Positions 42,790 through 56,882 of a stretch of DNA of 64,000 nt are shown in pieces. Within the stretch, counting starts at the first letter, position 1. Every line of letters starts with the position of its first letter. The translations under genes and the position numbers were made by a program. The DNA is from Albugo candida. Lineage: Eukaryota; Oomycota; Peronosporomycetes; Albuginales. The stretch lies in NCBI GenBank assembly GCA_040437565.1, contig JBDOQK010000001.1, forward strand, positions 682,001-746,000. Reading direction: 5' to 3'. The notes beneath the pieces were generated by a model, which worked only from the letters and a program-made list of their open reading frames with translations, ran no database searches and was not told the origin of the DNA.

Positions 42790-44020
42790 GTATCGCCATT
42801 TCGTCGATCATGAAGATCGCCCATGCGTTATCAAATGTTTATAGTAGCGACCTTGTCTTCGGCTTCGACTTCAGCGACTATAAAGATGACGAAGGTCACA
42901 TTTGTCCGCATTTCGTGGCACATAAACCAGATTATTAGAAGCAATCTTGAGTGTTTTGATATGTCGATAATGAAGGCGAGTGTATCCAGCATTTCTGGTG
43001 AAGTTGCCGGTATTGAGCAAACGTTCGAAAAGGTCTCTTCTTTCCCTCACGAAATTACCGAGGTTATACGGCTGCCAATATCGAGTCGATTCAAATTACA
43101 GTCAAAGAGGAATCCCCAAGAAAGGTTGAAGGTAATGAAGGAAGCGACACGGCTGGTGTTGATCTTGATGATACCAGAACAGTTACTTAAACTTAGAGAG
43201 CATGAGAGTGGAAAGAGACGACCAAAAGGATGTACAACGAGTATCTGGCAATATTACAAGGAACGAGGCGGAGCTAACCGAAGACTATGGCGCTGAAATC
43301 GTATAAACTGAATGCATGAGCACAATTAGCGATATTATAAATGAAGGAAACGAGCCTTTTGAAACGCACTCGGAAGAGTATAGATTACCTTATGCAAGAT
43401 CCACCGGCGAAGAAAATGACTTAGCAGAGACTTTGGACAATTTGCATGTGGAAACGAACGGTGATATCACGATGTAAAAAGACGAAACAAATGGCTCTTT
43501 TGTTGAGACTGTCACGACGGAATATAAATTCATTGGTGTCTCATGGAACATGGAACGTATTATAGAACAACTGTCGAGTATTTAGAGTCAGAGAGTATTG
43601 TCAAAGATATAATTCGAGCTAAAGAAGTTCGAAATGAATAGAATGACATACACAACGAGGATGCTGTTTATAATTTGGACGATGTAAACACTGCAGATTC
43701 CGAAGCTGAAGTCGAAGACCACTTTGTAAACTTTCTTGAAGCTTTGTAGAGTCGTAAAGCACTCGATCGAGGAATAGTCAAGGAACGAGTCTTGCTGAAT
43801 AGCAATGTTGTTAACATTGAGAACGAGCACAGTTTCATATAAAACATTCCTGTCGGGTAGAATATAGAAGAGATTGGAAGCGATGTGACAACATAGATTA
43901 ATGACGCATTTACGAGCAATCGTAGTGATGATAGCACACAGGGAAGCGCCTTTGAGAATTATGTCTCGTAAGGAAACTGAAGTGACGTTGGTATCGTATG
44001 TATATTGGAGAATCAAGAAA
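42790..44020 (+). pseudogene. Decayed acidic protein gene
   Basis: Plus-strand segments in successive frames keep a strongly acidic composition: 'VFGFDFSDYKDDEGHICPHF', 'ITVKEESPRKVEGNEGSDTA', 'SDIINEGNEPFETHSEEYRL', 'DAVYNLDDVNTADSEAEVED'. From about 43558 to 43980 one frame remains coding-like for 140 codons but carries six in-frame TAG/TAA codons (43639, 43747, 43840, 43858, 43894, 43969) before a TGA at 43978. It looks like a large gene inactivated by point mutations and a few indels. Family unknown. Confidence 0.4.
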
Positions 44021-47000
44021 AAACAGAAACAACTGTGTAAAAGTATCGTTTATATTGCTTGAATTAGCTGAATACTCCTCGAAAGGCATCTAACAAGATC
44101 ATGACCACTGTTTTATGGATTGATTCGTCTGTGATGTGTTTTCAATCACGAAGATATGTTACCCATGGAGATGGTAGGAATGTATTGAAAGAGAAGGCAA
44201 CTCAAATACAACAGCGCATATTAGAAAAAAGAGTAAGTTTAGAATACCCTAGTAAAGGAATTTATGTCGGTGGGATCGGCGCGTACTTTACCAGACAGAA
44301 ATTTTCCAGTGGATAATGTCCTATCGCATTAGTTAAGAGGAGAAGGTAATGTTAGCAGATTAAAAGGCCTCCTGAAGTGTTCTTTTACACATCGAAATGG
44401 GAAATCTGAACTTAAATTCAGTAAGAAGGGTGATGGGTGAGTGATGAGCGGTAAAGCTACTTTTTCAGCAAGGAGGGAGCGATCAGTCTCTTTTGCCGAT
44501 TGGATAGGCGTGTATGATTGTAGAGAATGTTTTATCGCGATCAATGAAAAAAATTGTGATGAGAATAAGGAAGCAATCAATGAGTGATGAGATTGATATC
44601 AAAAGTGTAGGGAGAGCCAAGAATCTTTTCAATCAAAATTGTAGTCTTCTCGGAGCGGGCGTTATGCTTTATAGGTATCATCAAACATGAAATGCAAAAA
44701 CGAAAGAAAAAGAAGTAGAGTGGTTGGATGGTATAGAAATGGGACTTTTATGTTGGAAATGGATTCATTTCAATTATGGTCCTTGCGTGGCAGTACTGCA
44801 AAGCGCAGCGCAAAGAATAAGAAAGCGAAGGTTTGAGCGAGTAGCCTGAGAGAGTGCCTAGTGACGTTGGGGTCACAAATGAAGAGATTATGATGAGTGT
44901 CGTCTCCTGACTTTTATGATTCTATAAAGTAATGGGTATGTGTTCAACCATCGAGCGGTTTGATATAGCAAATCGCATATTTGTAGAGTTTCGATAAAGT
45001 AATAAAGTATACTAAGGGAACGAGAGGTGGTCGAAACAATACATTTATTTAGAGGGATGCGCTTCTGTTATCACAAGAGTGTGGTATTTCATGTTACTCG
45101 AACAGATAGCAGAGAATATCAAATATCGAATTATCATGAGAAGAGATATATTATCAAAAGTCGGCTTATCACGTGCGTACATTACCACAGTAAATATATG
45201 AGCGCTGGCGATCGTATCACATGGATCAAGCAAGCTCAGAGATGACATGACAGTAGGCTACAGCATTCACTTGTTGTGGAAGTGTCAAAACGGAACATTC
45301 AGTAATCATATTACTATCAAGAGGTATTCAGTGTGCACAAAAGAGTGGCTACGGTCACTAAAGTTCAATCACAAGGGATCAGGGAGCGAATAAGTTAAGT
45401 TGATTGCAACTGAAGCAGGCGACGAGTCTTGAATTGCTACTGGTATCTGGTTTCTCTATCAACTGATGAGTCATTAGATGACTTGCATCAAAAATGTTTT
45501 TAGCCTTGTCCGCCTATTGAGTATGTTTCCCCCGCGATCGCCTGATACTAACGCTAGAGGAGAGCACAACAGTTAAATATTGTAAGCAGGTAGGAACAGT
45601 AACTAAGACATTGAGTAATATAGTTAATGCCACGATTGAGAAGTGCGTGAAGAGGTTGTTATCATAAATTGTAGTGATGTCAAAATGCTGCTAATGGCTC
45701 ACATGGAATCAAATATGTTGAAGCATAATATGAAGAGAGTGTGGAGAGCTTGGTACGGTATACTGTCGAGTCACGGTTCATATCGTTTGGCCTACATCAC
45801 TCTGCTCTTTGTTTCTTGTTCTAGTATTCTCTAGTTCCTCTGAATAGCGCGAAACAACGAAGTGATAAGATTTCACCAAGCATCACTTCCCATCTCACTT
45901 AAAAAAAGAATACTTTATCACTCTTCCAAGATAACAATGATGACTTTTTATTACTGTTACGCTCGAACTAACTATCGTGCAGGTGATATTATGAGAAAGC
46001 CCAATCACTTTGTATTCATTGGAAGTGTAACTCAACAACAGTTCGCATCAAACTAGACGATGACATGTATAGAGAGATTAAGCATAGTAAATTTCTTACC
46101 CAACAATCTAGATTTATGCATTGAACACATTGAGCACGAAAGTAGTTCATATAGACACTGACTGGATTAATAAAGTGCATACAGGCTTGACAGTATTGCA
46201 ACTAGATTGGCGAGGGTGAGGATTTCATGACGATAATTTACAACACAAGTTGTCACATTATTGAACATGATGGAGTGCTTGCTGTAAAATGTTGGATTTC
46301 TGAAAGATGCTACTACGAACATACAACTTCCGAGTACCTAAAGTGAAGGGAGCGTGAAAAAAAAACTCTCAACTCTGTGAAAATGCAAGTGCAGACACAA
46401 ACCAGGATTGCGTTGGCTTCGGACGCACTATTGAACACTTGCTTGATGGAGCAACAGCTTCTTGACGATCCACGCATTTCTACTCGTATGCCAACTATGA
46501 AATGCTGGCCGCAGATACTGATTTCTATTATATACAATAAAAAAGCCTAGAAATTATGAGCACAGAAATAGATCATAGATCAGCTAAAAGTCAGATAGAG
46601 AACTAGATAATTAAACAGATGATCAACTTTGCTCAACATTTGTATAGGAATCGATATGAGGAAAGGCAAAAGGGGATAGATAACTTGGAGTGAGCAGTCA
46701 AACATACAACACTGTTCGTTTTCACTTTATATGAATTTGAATACATGGAAATAATTGAAAGAGAAGTTGAATAAATATTACCATGGAATCTTTACACGAC
46801 TTCTTACTGGTGTCTATATCTTGACCCGTCCTGCGTTCTACTTGCATTTACAGCTGATTATTTCTTGCAAATATTTAAATGAATGAAAATGTAACGGGTC
46901 TGTGTATGTCAGCTTCGGATTAATTCATCAGCTTCAGGTTACAAGCATATGGCTGGTAAGTGCATTTCGTATGTACCAGCTCCTAGAAATTTGGGATTGC

Positions 47001-49241
47001 TTTGAGAAGTAACGACTTGGAAGCGTAGCAGCAAGCAAGCAGAAGCAAAGTTGACACCCGTGTTTCAGCGAAGCTGCTAAGTTCGAGCGTTATCTTCTAC
47101 TCGACGTTCGGAAAATCAGAGAATCTAAAAGTACGTACATGCGTTTGATGTGGCGTACAGCTTATCCTCCATGATGAATCTCAGTGGGTAGATTACCTTG
47201 CTACGTAAGTATAGTACTACAAGAAAGTCAACACATACTTGTTTCTGTAAGCAGCTGATGAGCAAGATCTGCAAACCATGAGCGGAGATGATAGTATATG
47301 AACTTCTCGAATGTACAAAACAACCGGAATAATCAATTAGGAAGGGAGTATACGATAACAAGTTGTAGAAGAGCGAGATAGCTTGTACGGAGTTGCTTAG
47401 TCTGTCTTTATCCGACAGAGTTTTGTAACGACCAGTGTGGTATTATATACCAGGTCTATCCCATTATTGCGGAGTCTGCGTTCAATTTTGCATTAACGAC
47501 CAAGTCGAATGCTACAAGAAGAAGATTTTAAATTGCTTTCTTCCGACGTGTCAGCTTATCGGTTATTTGACAGCTTTGAAGACATATTTCAACACCATTG
47601 ACTGGCTGATGGCATGCCACTGAGCCTCGCCTCGCACCATACGAAAAACGCTTTAAAAATGGCACTATCGTATATTAGCCTACTGAGCATTCATCCTCAA
47701 GAAAGACTGTGTTCGATAAAATTTCATCAACTTCGAGAACACTGTGCCATGATTAAAGTCAACCTGAGTGCATGGTTTATCCTTTTGAATGCTTTCAATG
47801 GCTGTCACCTATTGACCAGTATTCTGCGTTTCACAATGCAATGCCATTGAGAAAATCAAATGATATCATGTGGTATCTGGCATTTTTAAAAGGTGAGAGC
47901 AAAAAGCATACTGTTGAAGCTTTGTTTACCTATTAGCTTCAATATCATCTTCTAAATTCTCGTACGATTGGTATCTACCGGAAGGATTATTTTTAGCAGC
48001 ATTTGATGTACGCCAATCCAACCAAACGCTTGCCAATATCAATGTGCGCAACATCCCAGTAACTTAATCTTACGACCATCGAAAGCGAGGGATGGAGGCG
48101 AGTCATCAGCATTCACTAATCTTGCTTACGAATGACGTGCTGAAATTCATATTGATAGAAGGCCATGATCCCATAAAAGCTCAATATGCTCAGACTTTCG
48201 CTCTAGTGAGCGCTATGGACCATTTCTTGCACTTCATTAGTAGGCTGTGATTGTTTTTATGATCATGAGCTGTATAAAGCCAGCTATCGCCAAATGCATT
48301 TCTGACAAAACAGGATAATAAGTATGACACGGATACAGCGGAGCTATCATGACATTGCTTGCATGTAATATAGGAAAAATTCGTTTATAGCTTGGCGAAT
48401 CTAGATAATCGTAACTTATGATTCAGCTTATCGTTTTGTCTGAGTGGTAAAATGCGCTAACTGACATCATAGACGACTGCAATCTATCAAATCATTATGC
48501 ACGTATCTTGGCCGTCGAAATAAAAAAATAATGCCACTCGTCCATGAAAGCGATCAACCTGATGTGAGTATAACATGCGCATGACGATTCTACTGATTAG
48601 AGGATGCAATGATCGATTCCGTTGAAGCAGTCATCGTGGCTTATCTGGTCTAGCTAGTTTTGAGTAGACTAACATATCCGATCCTCTATAGTTCTGCTCG
48701 AATTGGTAAGTAGACGAGATTGTGGTAAAATTGCTTTAAACCGTTTCAATTGAGTATTAGTGCGATACGACGGGATGTACTTCTTCAATAAATAGCGAGA
48801 AATACCTTGCTACGACTTCAATCATGCGGGCGGTTTGTCCACAAGCCCAGAACGCATCGGAATGGGTAATTGATTCCTTACAAGACGGTGCCAGTTTTCT
48901 TAGCATTCGTGTCTTAATCCAAAGACGTTTTATCCCTCCATAACGTTTACCGAAGCTTTTCAATTCTCATACGAGATCTTAGATGAGTGTATGTATACAC
49001 TCGACCTTGTGAACTCGGCGCAATCTCTAGAACAAAGTAGACGCAAAATCATTGCAATAAAGTTGTCGCGCAACGCATTTGTCTGATGAACATGAGATGT
49101 AGATAAATAAGATTCTTCTTGAAAATAGGCCAAAATAGGCATGTTTTTTTACAATGCAAGGCTCGCAGATAACCTTCAGCGCCCATTTATGAATGCGAGT
49201 TAAATCTAAAAGAACTGGTGGATACCGGATTATGATACAGG
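44021..49241. other. Gene desert, decayed sequence
   Basis: No intact gene. A plus-strand frame at 45027-45245 continues beyond its stop with further coding-like sequence to about 45430, again broken by stops. Elsewhere only short AT-rich frames. Consistent with old transposon or gene remains. Confidence 0.45.
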
Positions 49242-49571
49242 AACCCCCAGAACCGTTGGTCATCTTCCCCACTAATTGAGAAGAATCCGGGTGTTGCCAA
49301 ATTTAGGATGACTGTGGACGTGCGGGCGGTAAATGCCCAAATGGAGCGAGTACAGTGGCCCCTGCTTATGATTGAAGCGATTTTTGAGCACCTTCAAGGC
49401 TCAAAAGTCTACTTCTTACTGGACTTTTTCAAAGGCTACTGGAAGTTCCTACGGAATGAAAGCTGTCAGGAGTTGTTCGTTTTCTTGACGAATATGGGTG
49501 TACACACCCCAGCAAGAGTTCTTTTGGTGGTACATAGCAATGGTGAGATGAGCTCAGAAAAAAAGCAGTAA
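49242..49571 (+). mobile_element. Ty3/gypsy retrotransposon reverse transcriptase fragment
   Basis: About 109 codons match the N-terminal half of a Ty3/gypsy reverse transcriptase: 'NRWSSSPLIEKNPGVAKFRM' then 'TVDVRAVNAQ' (the usual TVD-x-R-x-V-N), 'GSKVYFLLDFFKGYW' (the D-x-F-x-G-Y motif) and 'LFVFLTNMGVHTPARV'. The expected T-D-S and the Y-x-D-D catalytic block downstream are missing or frame-shifted. No LTRs, gag, integrase or RNase H were recognised around it. A dead relic. Confidence 0.8.
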
Positions 49572-52500
49572 AAGTTGCGAATGATGTTTGTAAGCCAATC
49601 AGCATCGATTGGAACCGCAAAAGCCAAGTGTGCATTCAGGGATGTATTCACGCATGTCGATAGGTTAGATGGGTAATTATGACATAGAAAGCAAGGCATA
49701 CATTTTTATCATTTTTGTATTTTTGGCGAAGCAGTTGACAGTTGCAAAGTGAAGCTCGATTAATTGAGGACAAACACTGTAAAGTACAAAACATGCATAA
49801 GATGAAACTATATCCGTCATTATTTCCAGGAGAATGCGAGCTGCCTTTTGCTGACAATGATTGCGCATTTCAAGTGTTATAATGGACTCGATAGCATAAT
49901 CGTTTCTATTACTTCCACCGAAAGAAATTTTCTAATCACCACCTATTGTTTTCCTGACTCTTGTTCAGTCTTCTGTTGCTTTTTATTCCCAAGGTTGGAT
50001 GCTGTTGAACGATGTTCAAATATGCTTTTCAACCCACTTTCCACCTCGTCGCGATTGGAGAGACTTTGGTTGTGTACATAGGAGCAACATCATCCTACTG
50101 AAAATGTATATATGATCAAGTCATACGGTTGGCACGTTGCTTCAACGATAGGCCCTAAAATAATATGATGCGCACCACCTTGCTCCAATGCATACGACTC
50201 GCCGTATATATTTCACACATCAAGCTATCCTTATTCGTAATGAATTGCAAATCAAGGTCGCAAGTGTAATTATTCGTTATCGATTTCGGATGATTAGAGG
50301 AACAGCTATATTCGGAGCATTGCGAGAATTGCTGGTTTTATTTCATTGATTTTTGAAATTCATATATGATATATAAAAAAAGAAGGCAGCCAAGCTAGAT
50401 CGCATCTCGTAATACGTACACATTACTGTGTATTTTCTACAGAAACGGGTCAAGTCCTGTACTTAACGACAATTTGGACAAGCAACTTTATTTGCAAAGT
50501 GTTTCTGATTTATCATATGACTATTGATCATTACAAAACAACAAGCTTGAACACTTTGTCTTCCGGTATTCCTTAACTGAATCGCTTTTATTAAAGTTGT
50601 GAGTCCTTAACGGCGAATGCGATAAACCGATGTTCAGTATATGTGTCGAGTTACATGTAGAAAAATTATTTCGGGAGTGATGAAAGCATTCATATTTGCT
50701 ACTAGAAGGCTTCTTCCACTTCAAAAGACAGGTTAATTTGCAAAGTCAGTAAAGTGAAAAGCTAATACGGTATATAATGAATCTACTTGAAGAAGCATTC
50801 ATTTCAACTGCTTCGCTAGCTATCAAACCAATTTCTGTGGACATGCATTATTCTGTGAACAGGAAACTATTTCAAAACGTGGAAATTCGAAATCATTTTC
50901 TCTGGATAGTTATTGTGAAGTTTTTGGAGCTGAGTCAATGCAACTCTGCACAGATTGTAAGATTTTTCCAGCCGGGTCCAACCAGAGTTTGCGATATATC
51001 TTCGATACGCCCTATGGTAAATTCGGTGTTTTGAGGGTTGTGATAACAAAACCGGACAACTCTGAGAGATAATTCAAGTCTTCACTTTCTCATTGATACT
51101 ATGCATGGGTCTCCATTATTGTACTTTTATATCGCAATGGCACTAATTTACATTCAATACGGCGTTATCATTCTTACTGTCTTATTCTTTCTATACATCA
51201 GGACGAATGACTTCAGAGCGAATATTCATTTGAAAGTACACGCACGTGCTTTCTCTTTAATTCGAGTAGCGCTTCGAATTCAATTTAATTCAACTTGATT
51301 TCTACTTTTCAATTCATCAGTATAGTTTTCGATCCAGCTCTATGATATCAATGAGCGTCGTCGTTTAAAAGTTCTCAACTCGAGATAGCCATACATCCAT
51401 TAAGGGAACAATTTTCTTCCGTTCATCACTAGTGTACTGTACAATCGCTTCCCCCGATGATAGTTGATCTATTGCTGTATAAATGATACGTTAGTGTCCC
51501 AGGTGACAATCAAAAGATGTGAAATCATAAAGCAGTGTTCATTGATTGTTCAGTCATCATGACGAAAATCATCAACTTCTCAGCGGTCTTGTCCATCTCT
51601 ATATTTTATTTCTTTATTTCAAATCTACCATATGTTCGCCAAGATGAAACATGCTGTAGATAAATCAGACCACCGACTCAAAACGTGTTGGTGTTGATAT
51701 TGTCGAATAGTTTTGCGTCGAATATGAATTTCTGATTTGTGAAGTCAAATTCACCGCGAAAACCTTTTTTAATGGTACTGTAAACAGTTGCCGATGCATT
51801 CCCATTTTCAGTGCAAGAGTGGACATCATGCGTATCGTACCGCACAACATTGTTTTGTGATACTTGACAAGTTTAAGCACAGCTATATATCAAGATGAGC
51901 ACCCTCGTCGATGTCGAAAAATGTTGGAATCCTCTTTTCTACCTTTCTCTGCGGTAATCGATCTGATAGTCGGGTTCTTGCGAGACCGAGGGTACTGCTC
52001 GTTATGCTGATATAAAGTATTAAACTCTGTTGCCTCCGTTTTTCATCATGATTTGTTGATCTTTGGGTAAACAAGGAAATCCTTACGGTCGTCCCAAAGA
52101 ATCATACAGTATCCATCATCTTGATGGCACGGTCACTCTGACTGAGCTGAAAAGTCGCTATCCAATGAATTCATGTTGACAGAAATTAGATCTTAAATGA
52201 TAAGTAAAGTCAATCTGCCTTGTTTCCTCTGAAGATCATCAAGTACATCACAATATCTTGTTGCCCATAGGTCATCAATGTTCTCAATGTACTGAGAGGC
52301 GGCGTGCATCAGCCAATGCTGTTTTGTCATTGGAAAAAAGACCTCTCAACGCCATCTTCTATATCCTTAACACTTTATCGACATGCGTTACGTATTTTGC
52401 TTTTAGGTGCCGTTTTTATCCTAGCTCTGATCTTGTGCCTCAAATGCTGCTGATTGATGACAATACCGGGTCTAATATTAAGCTGCCTAATTGTCTTTTA

Positions 52501-55500
52501 TGGTGTAAAAGCACAATGTGAGACTTGATTGCCGCTGTTGACTTCAGATTTGCTGCATGGTGCATTCTCAATGTCATTTACATCTTTCAAAGTGTGATCA
52601 GCACTCTTTTTCCGTTCCTATAACCTTGAATGATGTTGTAGCAGAAATCTTTTCTTTGAGCTTTCGGTAAGACTCAATGCTTCGAGAAACGAGTGAACGC
52701 TCGTACAAATGACTATAGAATATCCGTTTGATAGCCACGATGGTTTGTTTGCTGTGTAAATAAAGTGATTGTGCAGCAGTAAATAAAGAACATAAAAGTC
52801 GAACAACGCCTTCAACAATGCTTTCTTTAATGCTTGGAAAGCATTCCATCTAGCGTTTTGTCCCGTACTCTATATATATGAAGCAACAATGGTAATATCA
52901 GATATCATACGATTGGGTGAAAGATGATTGAAACCATTCTTTTCAGTGTTGATTATTTCCAATCATGTACTCAGTTCCAATTTTCTTGTTATGTACGGAT
53001 ACTGATCAGTGAGGTGAGTCGTGTAAGCCACAGCTCATCTAATTAAGAATTACCGTACCCAAGAGATGACGAGACGGCTTGTTACGGAGCAGGGGTTCAT
53101 CATGCAAATCAATTTTTTACAGGATCAGTTACACAAGTTCTTGTGATGTATCTCCATCGTCGGAAGTATCAGAAATTGGTCGTTATAAATGTCGGAAGGA
53201 TCGTCCTGGTACTTACTCAAACACGTATCTCAAAGATATTAGTTGCTACTTTACTTGAAGACGGTTTAAGTTTCAACAACAGAAGACACTTATATTTCGT
53301 GGTTGTATGAATCTTATAAAGTCTCACAATCCATTCAACACATTCGACATTCAGGTCCAAAGCGCGATATTCTTACACGAGCAAATAGCATCAGTACTCT
53401 CAATGATCTCCTTATCTCTTCTACTTCAACGCAAAAGAGTGAATACTGTTATCGCATTCGGGGGACACCTCCCGAAGGGCCAAATAAGACTTACATTTTC
53501 GTGGAAGAATTTATCAATCCCAAGTTTTCTAATAGTTTGATTCGAGTTCTCTTTGCTATTATCAGCTGTGGACTATTCTCTACTTGATCTCATTTGCACC
53601 GTCCCTCTAGATTGAGAAGTACTTCTTTTGAAGAGTTCAACTGCAAAGATGCAAGTAAATATTTTATGCTCTTGTGTAACTGATGTGAGATCTGTCAGCA
53701 ACAGGAAAATGTGAACTACTCCAACTAATGCGTGTTACCATATCTCCGTACTTCGTAATACCTACAAAGAATCAATGTAATAAGAATTTTGATCTGTGGC
53801 ATGGAGGTCTCGAGAAAGTAGACCCATGCACTCAAATCGTGCCACGCAATACGCCTCAGTCAGTATTCGTTTGGAGGCATATACCGAGATAGCGGAGAAA
53901 AGGGTAAGAAGTCAAATGTTGAAATATTACTAAATTTCTCTCTGAAAGAAAATATTATACGATTGCCGTGTGAATGATATGGCTTAACGAATGCGGAAAA
54001 AATAATTGCAGCGCCATTTTCAAATCCAGAGATACATTAATCAACCCGCCGCCAGGTCTTCTTCCAAGTTTCTTTTCATAATGTACGTTTCACCTATAAT
54101 CAAAGATAATGTCTTTCGGATTGAGGTTGTCATGATTTACTTATCGTTTCATAGGCACCAAGTACACGACAGAGCACAGAAATTCTGTAAAGTAACGAAA
54201 ATCGCCGTGGATGATATTTTTGCAAAACATAAGCTTAAAGAGCGCCTTAACATGAGAGGACGGTGTCATTTGACATTCACATGGACACAAGTTGAATATG
54301 TTACAAGCGATTTCATTTTCTATACCCTGAATACGATATACATCCTATTCATGTTTTCAAGTGCAAATCTGATCATTGCTGCACCAATAAAAGTTTCTTG
54401 AGGAGGTCCGACGCGATATCTCCACCTACACCGCCGTGGACAGCGATCACATTGTTCACATGCAATTTATATATTGTGTAAATGTTGAGCTGACAGAATA
54501 ATACATTTTTTTCATCAGTAAGTCGACACAAGTGATTGATCGAGCAAAGCGAGGGCTTACGCCGGTGGGAATGATAATATTTGAGCCAGAATTCTAGCAG
54601 GTTGTGATTCTACCTTACTGTATTACAAAGTTCTTGCTTTCTGGTTAAGGCCAGCTGGACCTTCGTGAAATCTCCAAGCGAACCCATAAACGAAATACAA
54701 GGCAACCATATAGTCACGTCGTAATTTAGCGGCAGTCTCGACATCATCTCATAAAATATTCAATCGGTGAACCAATGACTGCTGTCCGAGCGTACACGAT
54801 CCATCCCATTTGCTCCATTCCATCTTACGAATTCGAATTTTGCGATTTCAAGCTTCTTCTCAACAAGATCCCAAAGACAAGGCCAAAATCAGCTGAGAAC
54901 TGTAATACAATGCATCATAGGGTTTCAACTGACGGGTGTCAAGTGGATGTACTCTATTCTCCAAAGCATTCACTTCCAGTAAATCCACGCGCTTTTTATC
55001 CAAAAGCATGTCGAGAGACGAGTTGTCATTTTGCATCTAAAGCAGCTGTTCGCTTTCTTGATGTAACGTGGCAATTGCTAAATGGCTTGCTATTTCACGC
55101 CCTCTTCTGCTATTAGGTGCAGGATGTGTCTCATGAACTTATAAATTCGATCTTTATTGACAACATTCAATGTATCATGCACTCATGTTTGTCTTTAATA
55201 CCCACTTCCAAACGCTTGTCCCAGCAAGTAAAATTGCAAGCGTGATGAGGAAGCAACAATAAAATGCGAACATTCGTAAGAAAGCTGGATTTTGTTTTAT
55301 CTGAATGACGCATCACTGCGGCTTTCAGCGCGATTCTGCTTGCGACAGTACGATCATCAAAGCTTAGCTGATCATTAGTGATGGAGATGTTTTCTTTGCA
55401 TCCTCTTCTCTTTCACAATGTTAACGACATTATTCGCTTCACGTTAGATCGTTTCGACATATGTATTCCCCAAATAAATCTCGAAGCACTCACTCCAGTC

Positions 55501-56809
55501 GCTGGATCGGAGATTCAGTGTCTATAGTTCACAGATAGCTTTCTTCCTCTGACCCGGACATCGTTGTATTCGTGTTTTGATTGCTCGATTTAGTTATTCC
55601 ATGGAATGGCTTTGCTTTTTGTAAGGCATCACCTTGAAGCCAAAGCCTCGAAAGCAATCGACGAGGCACGTGAGGGTATTGCTGTTGATGAGTCGCATGA
55701 AGTGTCGGATCCCACGTTGAATAGGATTTCCTTGAGTTACATGGTTTCTGAACTAAATATGGCAGAATGTTATTAGATACTTGTTTATTGAACCTTGCTT
55801 ATCGAGCTTTATTCGAGTCAAGTATTGTTAGAGCGATACATTGAGTTTCCACGCATTGTATGAAAACGAGTTATTTTATTTTGGTCATCTTTCCCGAAAG
55901 TAAACACCTTCCGATCTATCCTTTTATACTTTATATTTTTATCGCTTACGAATAGGTCACGATCCGTGCGCGATTGCGTACTGCACGTACTTTTACGTCA
56001 TGCCTTTTACAGGCGTCATCCCTGACTTTCAAGTATATTTTACTGCTTACATGTGCGAATAGAAACCTAACTACAGGGCAAGAACGATTTGAATTCTTCT
56101 TGCCGGCAATCATTTACATAATTAGGAAAATGTCAAACTAATGTTAGTGATAATACACTTCAAAGAGGATGATCCTTTTATCAATATTGTATAATAATTT
56201 GGTTCAAGTCGCTCTTTCGCTCTTCCTCTACTCATTGATTCCTAGCACAAAAGTATCTTTTGTGGTTGTCAGGTGGAGAGGCCTTAACGGGCCCAATTAT
56301 GTTGTAGGCAGGTGAGGGCGGAAGTACCGTTTTTACACGAACGTAACAGATACAAAAATGTTGAGTGGCTTTGGTTCCTTGTGTTTAATTACTAGAGACA
56401 GGCTCAATGCACCAACATCTAATTGCAAAAAAGAACTGGTTATACGAAGCCTATTGTGGCTGGAAAGTGTGTAATAATTTTGTGAGTGCGTGCTACTACG
56501 TAACTTTCCATCGTTGGAGCTAATGATGTAATAGCTCTATACGGCGTATGTGTAACGAGCCTCCGCCGCGAGCGCATCGAGAACTGTCGACAGCACCCTT
56601 CAATATTCGAATTATGAATAAGCTTGCTAAGATTCCATTGGATGTCAAGTGCTAGTATTGTTGTGAAGTATGACAACTTATTTAACTCACCACATAATAT
56701 TGATTTCATTTGCTATCTTAACTGTATTCTTATTTAATATATGGAATAAATAAATTCGATGTATCGATGAAAGTCTTTTTTGAACATCGTTTACATGGCA
56801 ATATGTATT
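49572..56809. other. Gene desert, no intact gene
   Basis: Over 7 kb of short frames on both strands. I see no domain, no complete transposon and no RNA gene. Some of it probably belongs to the degraded gypsy element and other repeats. Confidence 0.45.
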
Positions 56810-56882
56810 GACCCTGTAGCTTGTTGGTCAGAGCTATTGGCACTCGTGCCAAAGGTGTGGGTCAAATCCCCACACAGGGTCA
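56810..56882 (+). tRNA. tRNA-like sequence, probable pseudogene
   Basis: 73 nt fold roughly as a cloverleaf: acceptor GACCCTG/CAGGGTC (7 bp), D-arm GCTT...GAGC, T-arm GTGGG/CCCAC with a 7-nt loop TCAAATC, discriminator A. The anticodon arm is abnormal: TTGGC/GCCAA would leave a 6-nt loop, and in the 7-nt alternative position 33 is A rather than T, so no anticodon can be assigned safely. The B box (GGGTCAAATCC) differs from GGTTCRANNCC. Probably a decayed tRNA or a tRNA-derived element. Confidence 0.5.

Noticed and set aside
43220-44020. Ciliate-type genetic code as the explanation for in-frame TAA/TAG
   Set aside because: Frame shifts and a TGA in the same stretch point to decay, and all recognised genes in the window use standard stops.
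48420-48500. Ser/Leu-tRNA-like D-arm (GTCTGAGTGGTAAAATGCGC)
   Set aside because: No matching acceptor stem or B box follows, so a tRNA call is not supported.
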